A DNA stretch of 64,000 bases, taken from contig NZ_LFML01000111.1 of assembly GCF_001044425.1 (NCBI RefSeq), positions 20,708 to 84,707 on the forward strand, read 5' to 3'. Position numbers and translations under genes: made by a program. The DNA is from Streptomyces roseus. Lineage in GTDB: Bacteria; Actinomycetota; Actinomycetes; Streptomycetales; Streptomycetaceae. Below are positions 47,970 through 55,450 of the stretch, in pieces (positions within the stretch are counted from its first letter, which is position 1; each line of letters opens with the position of its first letter). The notes beneath the pieces are model-generated. The model searched no databases. It was given only the letters and a program-made list of their open reading frames with translations, and was not told the origin of the DNA.

Positions 47970-50555
47970 TTACTCGCTCGCGATCGCGTCCAGTACGTTC
48001 ATCCGCCCCGCCCGGAAGGCCGGGACCAGTGCGGCGAACAGGCCCACGAAGGCCGACCCGGCGAAGACGCCGATGATCGTCGGCCAGGGGATCTCCAGCA
48101 CCTTCAGGCCCTGCAGGGCGAGCAGCTGCTGGGCGGTGGCTCCCCAGCCCATGCCCAGGCCCAGGCCCAGCAGGGCGCCGAAGAGGGCGATGACCACGGA
48201 CTCCAGGCGGATCATGCGGCGCAGCTGGCGGCGGGAGAGGCCGATGGCGCGCATCAGGCCGATCTCGCGGGTCCTCTCGACCACCGAGAGGGCCAGGGTG
48301 TTCACGACGCCCAGGACCGCCACGATGATCGCGAGGCCGAGGAGCCCGTAGACCATGTTCAGCAGCTGGCCGACCTGGTCCTTGAGGGTCTGCTTGTAGT
48401 CGGCCCGGTTCTGCACGGCGTACTGGGGGTACTGGGCGAGCGCGTCCTTGACGGCCCCGTACGCGGCGTCCGCCTTCCCCTCGGCGGCCTTGGCCAGCAG
48501 CATGAACGGCCGCGGCATCCGGTCGGCCGGCAGGAACCGCTCGGCGGTGGCGGTGCTGACGTACATCGCGCCCTTGTCGAGGTTGCCCTCGTCCGAGGTG
48601 ATCGCGGCGACCTTGAGCGGGGTGGTCCGCCCGCCGGTGAAGGCGACCGTCAGCTCGTCGCCGACCTTGACGTGGTGCTCGTCCGCGTAGAGCGAACCGA
48701 CCGAGATCGCGCCGTCGCCGTACGCCGCCGCGTGCTCGCCGGCGATCATCTTGCGCCGCACGTCCTGGGCGTAGGTCGGGTCGGTGACGCTGATGCCGCC
48801 GTCCTTGACGGAGCCGTCCGGCGCAGTGATCTTCGCCTCGACCTCCCGGTAGGCGGTGACGTGGGCCAGGTTCCCGGTGGCGCGCAGCGCCTGCTCGGCC
48901 TGCGGCATGATCGGCTGGCCGGTCTGGGACTGGACGATGTAGTCCGCGCCGACCGTCTTGTCGAGCTCCTCGGTGGCGGAGGCCACCATCGAGGAGCCGA
49001 CCACCGACAGGCAGGCGACCAGGGCCAGTCCGATCATCAGCGCGGCGGCGGTGGCGCCGGTGCGGCGCGGGTTGCGCAGCGCGTTGCGCTCGGCGAGCCG
49101 GCCGACGGACCCGAAGGGCCGCAGGACGATGCCGGAGAGCATGCGGACCACGAGGCCGGCGAGCAGCGGGCCGATCACGATGAAGCCGATGAGGGTGAAC
49201 AGCACGCCCAGGCAGAGCCAGAGCGAGCCGGCCGCCGCCTTGTCGGCGGCCGCGGCGAGGAAGAGGCCCGCGCCGCCGATGCCGGTGAGGACCAGGCCCA
49301 GGGAGGCCCGGATGCGGCCGGCCTTGCGGTCGCCGGGGGTGCCGGCGTCGCGCAGGGCGGCCATCGGGGAGACCTTGCCGGCCCGGCGGGCGGGGATGAA
49401 GGCCGAGACGACGGTGACGACGATGCCCAGCACCAAGCCGACGACCGGGGTGGTCCAGGCGACGGTCAGGTCATCGGTCGACAGGTGCATGCCCATCTGG
49501 CCCATGAGCTGCATCAGGCCGACGGCCAGGCCCACGCCGGCCCCGACCCCGAGGACCGAGCCGACCAGGCCGAGCAGGAAGGCCTCGACGATCACCGACT
49601 TGAGCACCTGGCCGCTGTCGGCGCCGATGGCCCGCATCAGGCCGATCTCGCGGGTGCGCTGGGCGACCAGCATCGAGAAGGTGTTGAAGATCAGGAAGAT
49701 GCCAACGAGGAAGGCGATCCCGGCGAAGCCGAGCATCACGTACTTCATGACGTCGAGGAAGGAGCCGACGTCCTTGCGGTTGGCGTCCGCGGACTCCTTG
49801 GCCGTCTGGAGCTTGTACGTGTCCGCGCCGACGGCCTTGGCGACGTTCTGCTTCAGCTGCTCGTCGCTGACGCCGTCCTTGGCGTCGACGTTGACGTGCG
49901 TGAAGAGGCCGGGGCCGCCGAGCAGCTTCTCCTGCGCGGTGGCGGTGTCGAAGTAGACGATCGCCGCGCCCGGGTTGGTCACGGTGAAGGCGGCGATGCC
50001 GCTGATCCTCGCGCGGACGTCCCCGGTGATGGCGATGGTGCGCAGCTCGTCGCCGAGTTCCAGGTGGTGCTTCTTCGCGGTGTCGGCGTCGACCATCACC
50101 TCGGTCGGGCCGCGCGGGGGCCGGCCGGAGGTGATCTTCATCGACTTGAGCTCGTTGTCGCTCCAGTTGCCCGCGATGGTCGGCGCGCCGGTGGTCGAGC
50201 CCATGTTCTCGTTCTTGGCGTTGACCACCGTCACCGACATCGAGACCACGCCGCCCTCGGCGCTCTTGACGCCCTCGGCCTTCGCCACCTGCTCGACGGC
50301 CGAGGCCGGCAGCACCTCGGGCCTGCCGCGGTTCGGGTTGTCCTCCGCGTCCTTGGCCCCCTTCGCGCTGACCGTGACGTCGGCGCTGGTGACGCCGAAC
50401 AGCTTGTCGAAGGTGGTGTTCATGGTGTCGGTGAACACCAGGGTGCCGCAGACGAAGGCGACGGAGAGCAGGACGGCGACGGCCGAGAGCGCCATCCGCC
50501 CCTTGTGCGCGACGAAGTTGCGCCGCGAGGTCTTCAGTACGGTGCCCGCGCTCAC
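47970..50555 (-). CDS. FtsX/MacB-like ABC transporter permease (second copy)
   Basis: 861 aa from the GTG at 50555, overlapping the ATPase stop (GTGA). Same duplicated FtsX layout as the protein at 21615: external domain, helices around 290-410 and 450-500, second external domain, three C-terminal helices. Both coupling motifs are present (VAQRTREIGLMRAIGADSGQVL, VERTREIGLMRAIGLSRRQLRR) and the ends match (SEYxxLDAIASE-type tail). Clearly paralogous to 21615-24167 but on the opposite strand. Substrate unknown. Confidence 0.91.
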   Translation of the reverse strand: MSAGTVLKTSRRNFVAHKGRMALSAVAVLLSVAFVCGTLVFTDTMNTTFDKLFGVTSADVTVSAKGAKDAEDNPNRGRPEVLPASAVEQVAKAEGVKSAEGGVVSMSVTVVNAKNENMGSTTGAPTIAGNWSDNELKSMKITSGRPPRGPTEVMVDADTAKKHHLELGDELRTIAITGDVRARISGIAAFTVTNPGAAIVYFDTATAQEKLLGGPGLFTHVNVDAKDGVSDEQLKQNVAKAVGADTYKLQTAKESADANRKDVGSFLDVMKYVMLGFAGIAFLVGIFLIFNTFSMLVAQRTREIGLMRAIGADSGQVLKSVIVEAFLLGLVGSVLGVGAGVGLAVGLMQLMGQMGMHLSTDDLTVAWTTPVVGLVLGIVVTVVSAFIPARRAGKVSPMAALRDAGTPGDRKAGRIRASLGLVLTGIGGAGLFLAAAADKAAAGSLWLCLGVLFTLIGFIVIGPLLAGLVVRMLSGIVLRPFGSVGRLAERNALRNPRRTGATAAALMIGLALVACLSVVGSSMVASATEELDKTVGADYIVQSQTGQPIMPQAEQALRATGNLAHVTAYREVEAKITAPDGSVKDGGISVTDPTYAQDVRRKMIAGEHAAAYGDGAISVGSLYADEHHVKVGDELTVAFTGGRTTPLKVAAITSDEGNLDKGAMYVSTATAERFLPADRMPRPFMLLAKAAEGKADAAYGAVKDALAQYPQYAVQNRADYKQTLKDQVGQLLNMVYGLLGLAIIVAVLGVVNTLALSVVERTREIGLMRAIGLSRRQLRRMIRLESVVIALFGALLGLGLGMGWGATAQQLLALQGLKVLEIPWPTIIGVFAGSAFVGLFAALVPAFRAGRMNVLDAIASE

Positions 50556-51340
50556 GAGGTCCGCCCGCGCGCGTCGAAGTCCTTCATGCGGTCCAGCACC
50601 CCGTCGGCGGTGGGCCCGTACATCTCGTCCACGATCCGGCCGTCGGCCAGGAAGATCACGCGGTCCGCGTACGAGGCGGCCACCGGGTCGTGCGTGACCA
50701 TCACGATGGTCTGACCCAGCTCGTCGACCGAGCGGCGCAGGAAGCCGAGGACCTCGGCGCCGGCCCGCGAGTCCAGGTTTCCGGTCGGCTCGTCGCCGAA
50801 GATGATCTGCGGGCGGGCGGCGAGGGCGCGGGCGACGGCCACGCGCTGCTGCTGGCCGCCGGACAGCTCGGTCGGCCGGTGCTTGAGGCGCCCCGCCAGA
50901 CCCACCGTCTCCACAACCCGGTTCAGCCACTGCGCATCCGGCTTGCGGCCCGCTATGTCCATGGGGAGCGTGATGTTCTCCAGGGCGTTGAGCGTGGGCA
51001 GCAGGTTGAAGGCCTGGAAGATGAAGCCGATCCGGTCGCGGCGCAGCTGCGTGAGCTTCTTGTCCTTCAGCCCGGTGATCTCGACGTCGTCCAGGTGGAT
51101 CTGCCCGCTGGTCACCGTGTCCAGGCCGGCGAGGCAGTGCATCAGCGTGGACTTGCCGGAGCCGGAGGGGCCCATGATCGCCGTGAATTGGCCGCGCCTG
51201 ATGTCCACGTCGACCTCGTCGAGGGCGACCACGCGGGTCTCCCCGGCGCCGTAGGCCTTGACGACCTTGCGCGCCCGGGCCGCGACGGCTTCATGCCCTC
51301 CAGTACCCCCGTGCCTGGTTTCGGTCATAGCCGTTGTCAC
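50552..51340 (-). CDS. ABC transporter ATP-binding protein (second copy)
   Basis: 262 aa from the GTG at 51340 with GAGGGG upstream. Walker A GPSGSGKST, LSGGQQQRVAVARAL signature, IIFGDEPTGNLD Walker B, MVTHDP switch. Sequence identity with the 20788 ATPase is very high by eye throughout the core. It forms a complex with the coupled permease. Confidence 0.92.
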   Translation of the reverse strand: MTTAMTETRHGGTGGHEAVAARARKVVKAYGAGETRVVALDEVDVDIRRGQFTAIMGPSGSGKSTLMHCLAGLDTVTSGQIHLDDVEITGLKDKKLTQLRRDRIGFIFQAFNLLPTLNALENITLPMDIAGRKPDAQWLNRVVETVGLAGRLKHRPTELSGGQQQRVAVARALAARPQIIFGDEPTGNLDSRAGAEVLGFLRRSVDELGQTIVMVTHDPVAASYADRVIFLADGRIVDEMYGPTADGVLDRMKDFDARGRTS

Positions 51341-51501
51341 GGTGCTTCCCCTCGTAGATGTGCTGCTCGCGCCGGTGGTGCGTTGCTTCGATGCGTCGCT
51401 TCGCGCGGCCACGCATGTGGCCGGATCCGGCTGTCCTGCCGTCGTGAAGTCTGCGCGGCGGAGGCGGCCGGCGCCCTGGTGCCCATCGCCGTATCCGCAG
51501 G

Positions 51502-51513
51502 GGGGTTAACCCC
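51502..51513. promoter_or_regulatory. Palindrome GGGGTTAACCCC
   Basis: 12-base perfect palindrome in the divergent region between the ABC operon and the MFS gene; same half-site as the palindrome at 51602. Confidence 0.45.
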
Positions 51514-51601
51514 ACCCCGCCCGTAGGAACCAGTTAAGGACCTCATCCGGCCGTCCTCCTCCTCCGCCGGGACGAACGGCCCCTGGGCCGATGTGAGGAG
51601 C

Positions 51602-51615
51602 AACCCCTAGGGGTT
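51602..51615. promoter_or_regulatory. Palindrome AACCCCTAGGGGTT
   Basis: 14-base perfect palindrome about 110 bases upstream of the MFS start codon, with the half-sites in the opposite orientation to those at 51502. Confidence 0.45.
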
Positions 51616-51722
51616 CTGCATCCTTTGGCGGATCACTTCTGGGGGACACCGGGGGGATACCGCCGGATACCCCGCGATGAGAAGGTGTTCCCCGCAGATG
51701 CGTGCACGATGAAAGGATCTTG

Positions 51723-53309
51723 GTGGGCGCGGAGGAGAGCACGGGCGAACGCACCGGGGAGGCGGCGGCCTCCGGGTCCGGAGCCGCTTCGGCGACCGGC
51801 GGGCGGACCCCCCGTACCGCGCTGGTCACCGCCCTCATGCTGGCGATGGCACTCGCCGCCCTCGACAGCTCCATCGTCTCCACCGCCGTGCCCCAGATCG
51901 TCGGCGACCTCGGCGGCTTCTCCGTCTTCTCCTGGCTCTTCGCCGGCTACCTGCTCGCCGTCACCGTCACCCTCCCCGTCTACGGCAAGCTCTCCGACAC
52001 CTTCGGCCGCAAGCCCGTGCTCCTCTTCGGCACAGCCCTGTTCGTCGTGGGCTCACTGCTGTGCGCCCTCGCCTGGAACATGGCCGCCCTCATCGCCTTC
52101 CGCCTCGTCCAGGGGCTGGGCGGCGGCGCCCTCCAGGGCACGGTGCAGACCCTGGCCGCCGACCTGTACCCGCTCAAGGACCGCCCGCGGATCCAGGCCC
52201 GGATGTCCTCCGTCTGGGCGGCCTCCGCCGTGGCCGGCCCGGCTCTCGGCGGCCTCATCGCCTCGTACGCCGACTGGCGCTGGATCTTCCTGATCAACCT
52301 GCCGCTCGGCGGCCTGGCCCTGTGGATGCTCGCCCGCCACCTCGTCGAGCCCGTACGGTCCCCCGGCCGCCGCGGCCCCGTCGACTGGGCCGGCGCCCTC
52401 GCGGTCTTCGCCTGCGGCGCCCTGCTGCTCTTCGCCCTCGTACAGGGCGGGGTCGCCTGGCCCTGGCTGTCCGCACCCTCCCTCGGACTCCTGGGCGCGA
52501 GCGCCGTCCTGGCGACCCTGGTCGTCCGGATCGAACGCAGGGCCGCAGAACCGATCATCCCGGGATGGGTATGGCGCCGGCGCACCATCGCCGCGGTCAA
52601 CCTGGCCCTCGGTGCGCTCGGCCTGCTCATGGTCGCCCCGCTGGTCTTCGTCCCCACGTACGCGCAGTCCGTCCTCGGCCTCGGACCGGTCAGCGCCGGG
52701 CTGGTCATGTCCGCGATGACCCTGACCTGGCCCGCCTCCGCCGCCTTCAGCCAGCACGTCTACCGGCGCATCGGCTTCCGCAACTCCGCGGCCGTCGGGA
52801 TCTCGCTGGCCGCCGCGATCCTGTTCGCGTTCACCCTGCTGCCCTACCCCGCCCGGCCCTGGCAGCCCACCTTGGTCATGCTGTTGCTGGGCGCCGCCCT
52901 CGGCCTGTTCCAGCTGCCGCTGATCGTCGGGGTCCAGTCCACCGTGGGCTGGTCCGAGCGCGGCACGACCACGGCCTCGGTGCTGTTCTGCCGCCAGGTC
53001 GGGCAGAGCCTGGGGGCCGCCCTGTTCGGGGCCGTCGCCAACGCGACGATCGCCGCCCGGCTGGCCCACGCCCCGATGTCCGGGCTGCCGGACCACCTCG
53101 ACGACGTCTCCAAGGCCCTCGACCGCCCGCAGCTGCTCCCGACCGCCGCGGCCGACTACCTGCGCGCGTCGGTGGCCGCCGCCGTCGACCACATCTTCCT
53201 CGGCGCGACCGCCGCGGCGGTGGCCGCACTGCTCGTCCTGCTGCTCATGGCCCCGCGCCGGTTCCCGATACTGGAGGAGCACCAGGAAGGGCGCCACGCC
53301 GACACGTAG
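51723..53309 (+). CDS. MFS drug/proton antiporter, DHA2 (14-TMS) family
   Basis: 528 aa from the GTG at 51723 (GAAAGGA 6 bases upstream; an earlier GTG at 51702 is less well placed). Fourteen predicted helices. Motif C-like and motif A features: LDSSIVSTAVPQI in helix 1 (typical DHA2), YGKLSDTFGRKPVLL between helices 2 and 3, and LVQGLGGGALQG. It exports toxic compounds or antibiotics in exchange for protons. No TetR regulator is adjacent. Confidence 0.9.
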   Translation: MGAEESTGERTGEAAASGSGAASATGGRTPRTALVTALMLAMALAALDSSIVSTAVPQIVGDLGGFSVFSWLFAGYLLAVTVTLPVYGKLSDTFGRKPVLLFGTALFVVGSLLCALAWNMAALIAFRLVQGLGGGALQGTVQTLAADLYPLKDRPRIQARMSSVWAASAVAGPALGGLIASYADWRWIFLINLPLGGLALWMLARHLVEPVRSPGRRGPVDWAGALAVFACGALLLFALVQGGVAWPWLSAPSLGLLGASAVLATLVVRIERRAAEPIIPGWVWRRRTIAAVNLALGALGLLMVAPLVFVPTYAQSVLGLGPVSAGLVMSAMTLTWPASAAFSQHVYRRIGFRNSAAVGISLAAAILFAFTLLPYPARPWQPTLVMLLLGAALGLFQLPLIVGVQSTVGWSERGTTTASVLFCRQVGQSLGAALFGAVANATIAARLAHAPMSGLPDHLDDVSKALDRPQLLPTAAADYLRASVAAAVDHIFLGATAAAVAALLVLLLMAPRRFPILEEHQEGRHADT

Positions 53310-53413
53310 TCCGCCCCGGCCCGTCCCGCTTGTCATGACCCCGGTCAACGGAGTAGGACTCGGAGTCCTGCATCCCGGCGTTCCGCCGCCGGGATCCGCT
53401 CCGGGGGGACGAC

Positions 53414-54346
53414 ATGACTTCCGCACTCTTCGCACTCGCCTTACGGGCCGCCCTGGCCGGGCCCACGGCCTTGCGGCTGCGCCACCGTCCGGGCCTCGTC
53501 ACCGGCCGCGACGGCCGCCTCTCCACCTCGACCACCCTGGCCCTGGCCTGGACGGTGATCCTGGTCTGGCTCCTGCTCACGATCCTCGCGTACGGGCTCA
53601 CCGCGGGCGGCGGCATCGGCTGGTTCGCCGGGGAGCACGGCCCGCTGTCCTCCCTGACCACGGTGTACCTGCCGCTCCTCGGAGGCCCGTACGTGGCGAT
53701 GATCGGAGCCAAGACGGTCGTCGGCATCCGCGTCGAGAACGGCACCATGGCCAAGCCCGCCCCGAAGCCCACCCGCTCCGGACGGCGTCCGCTGCGCGAG
53801 CTGATCGCGAACGACGGCGGCCGCACCGACCTCGTCGACCTCCAGTACGTGGCCCTCAGCGCGGTCACCATGCTCTACGTGGTGCTGTTCTTCCTCGCCG
53901 ACGTGGGCGGCGGCCTCCCCCGCCTCCCCGCCGAGATCTGGGCGCTGACGGGCGCCCCGGCCGGGGCCTACCTGGTCAACAAGATGGCCACACGGGCCAA
54001 TCCGGTGATCACGCGCGTCACGGTGGACGCCGCCGTGCTCGTCGTCGAGGGCGGCGGCTTCGGCCCGGAGGCCCGGGTGGAGCTCGACTCCACCGCGCTG
54101 CCGACCGGCTACGACCCGGCGACCGGCACCCTGAGCGCGCAGCTCCCCGCCACCGGGGCGCCCGCCGCGTTCACGGTGGTGGTCACCTCGCGCGGTCTGC
54201 GCAGCGACCCGTACCACCACGCTCCGGCCCCCGTCCCGCCCCTGACACCGGCACCGGTACCGGTACCCGCGACACCGGCACCGACACCGGCACCGACGCC
54301 GGCCGCGGTGCCGGCCGCGGGCCAGGCGCAGCAGCCCGCGGGCTGA
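53414..54346 (+). CDS. Membrane protein with TTA codon at position 10
   Basis: 310 aa, GGGGGA before the ATG. Three to four hydrophobic helices (about 42-62, 80-105, 155-175, 185-200), a soluble beta-rich region (about 205-265) and a Pro/Ala/Thr/Val repeat tail (about 270-310). Codon 10 is TTA (53441-53443, in GCC TTA CGG), the rare leucine codon decoded by bldA tRNA; it is the only in-frame TTA I found in the window. Translation should therefore depend on bldA. No known family recognised. TTGTCA / TAGGAC with 18-base spacing near 53332 may be its promoter. Confidence 0.8.
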   Translation: MTSALFALALRAALAGPTALRLRHRPGLVTGRDGRLSTSTTLALAWTVILVWLLLTILAYGLTAGGGIGWFAGEHGPLSSLTTVYLPLLGGPYVAMIGAKTVVGIRVENGTMAKPAPKPTRSGRRPLRELIANDGGRTDLVDLQYVALSAVTMLYVVLFFLADVGGGLPRLPAEIWALTGAPAGAYLVNKMATRANPVITRVTVDAAVLVVEGGGFGPEARVELDSTALPTGYDPATGTLSAQLPATGAPAAFTVVVTSRGLRSDPYHHAPAPVPPLTPAPVPVPATPAPTPAPTPAAVPAAGQAQQPAG

Positions 54347-54382
54347 AAGGACGGGCACCCCGAAGTCCCGCGGCCGGACCTG

Positions 54383-54407
54383 CCGCCCGGGCCGCGGTCC
54401 CGGGCGG
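54383..54407. terminator. Bidirectional terminator
   Basis: CCGCCCGGG, 7-base loop, CCCGGGCGG, followed by a further palindrome CCGCCCGGGCGG at 54419-54430, between convergent genes. Confidence 0.6.
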
Positions 54408-54434
54408 ACGACAGACCTCCGCCCGGGCGGCCCG

Positions 54435-55328
54435 TCACCCCTCGGCCGGGGCCCGGCCCGTCAGGGCCGCCAGGCTGGAGCGGACGTGGTTCATGTGCGC
54501 CCGCATCTCGTCCTGCGCCTCCCCGTGCTCCCGCAGGATCCGCTCCGTCTCCCGGGCCGTCCGCTCCTCCGCCACCCTGGCCTCCGCCAGCAGCTCCGCC
54601 GCCCGCGCCTGCGCATCCTCCTGTCCGTGCCGCGCCGACTCCTCCGCCTCCGCGTACCCGCGCCGCGCCTCCGCCAGCCGGACCTCCGCGTACCGCTCCA
54701 ACTCCGCGAGCCGGGCCTCCAGATCCGCCTCCCGGGCCGCCAGCTCCCGCTCCGCCGCGTCCCAGCGTTCCACGTGCTCCTGCTCGCGGTCCGCCAGCAA
54801 CGCGTCCGACCGGCGCCGCATCTCCGTCAGCGCCGCCTGCGCCTGCGCCCGCCACTCCCCCGCGTCGTCCTTCGCCTCCGCCCGGATCGCGTCGGCCTCC
54901 CGCCCCGCCCGCAGCAGCCCCTGGCGCGCCCGGACCTCCGTCTGCTCGCGCACCGCCTCCGCGTCGCCCCGCGCCAGCTCCGCCACCCGGTCCGCGTACG
55001 CCTCGGCCGCGCCCATCGCGTCCACCGCGTCCGCGCGCGCGTCGCGCCGCACGGCGTCCGCCTCCTCCTCCACCAGGAGGAGGATCCGCCGCGCCCGCTC
55101 GCTCAGCTCGTCGTACGTCTGCGGGGCCAGCGCCGCCACGGCCTCGCGCAGCCGCCCCGCCTCCTCCTCCATCCGCTTCGCCAGGACCGTCAGCCGCGCG
55201 ACCCGCTCCCACGCCTCGTCCCGGCTGCCGGAGAGCCGGGCCAGATACCGGTCGACCTCTTCCACGCGGTAGCCGCGACCCCGAACGGTCGCGAAACCCG
55301 GTCCGTGAGGTGACATGGGTGCAGTCAT
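54435..55328 (-). CDS. DivIVA-like coiled-coil protein
   Basis: 297 aa. The N-terminal GFATVRGRGYRVEEVDRYLARL is the DivIVA-type lipid-binding/dimer motif. The remainder is one long coiled coil rich in Glu/Ala/Arg heptads (about 45-270). Such proteins are annotated misleadingly as cellulose-binding in Streptomyces; by structure they are polar scaffold or cytoskeletal relatives of DivIVA, FilP and Scy. No membrane helix. Confidence 0.8.
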   Translation of the reverse strand: MTAPMSPHGPGFATVRGRGYRVEEVDRYLARLSGSRDEAWERVARLTVLAKRMEEEAGRLREAVAALAPQTYDELSERARRILLLVEEEADAVRRDARADAVDAMGAAEAYADRVAELARGDAEAVREQTEVRARQGLLRAGREADAIRAEAKDDAGEWRAQAQAALTEMRRRSDALLADREQEHVERWDAAERELAAREADLEARLAELERYAEVRLAEARRGYAEAEESARHGQEDAQARAAELLAEARVAEERTARETERILREHGEAQDEMRAHMNHVRSSLAALTGRAPAEG

Positions 55329-55393
55329 CCTGAAGCGCCTCTCTCGGGGGGATTCCCGTCAAGGATGCGCCATTTGCGACCAGAAGCCGGAAT

Positions 55394-55432
55394 GGCCGGG
55401 CCGGTACCCCCTATGAGGGTCCCGGCCCGGCC
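55394..55432 (-). terminator. Terminator of the deaminase-SUKH operon
   Basis: 11-bp perfect stem GGCCGGGCCGG plus ACCC/GGGT after one mismatch, 7-base loop, just past the stop at 55451. Confidence 0.65.
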
Positions 55433-55450
55433 ATCCGCCCGATCATCCGA

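Larger units (their letters stand above)
51341..51722. other. Divergent 380-base regulatory region
   Basis: No gene. Two perfect palindromes share the half-site AACCCC: GGGGTTAACCCC (51502-51513) and AACCCCTAGGGGTT (51602-51615), centres 101 bases apart. GGGGGATACCG and CGGATACCCC form a third, imperfect inverted pair (about 51650-51672). These probably bind a regulator of the MFS exporter or the ABC operon. Confidence 0.55.

Noticed and set aside
51723..54346. MFS exporter plus TTA-codon gene as the edge of a biosynthetic cluster
   Set aside because: No synthase, tailoring enzyme or pathway regulator lies nearby; the surrounding genes are housekeeping or unknown.
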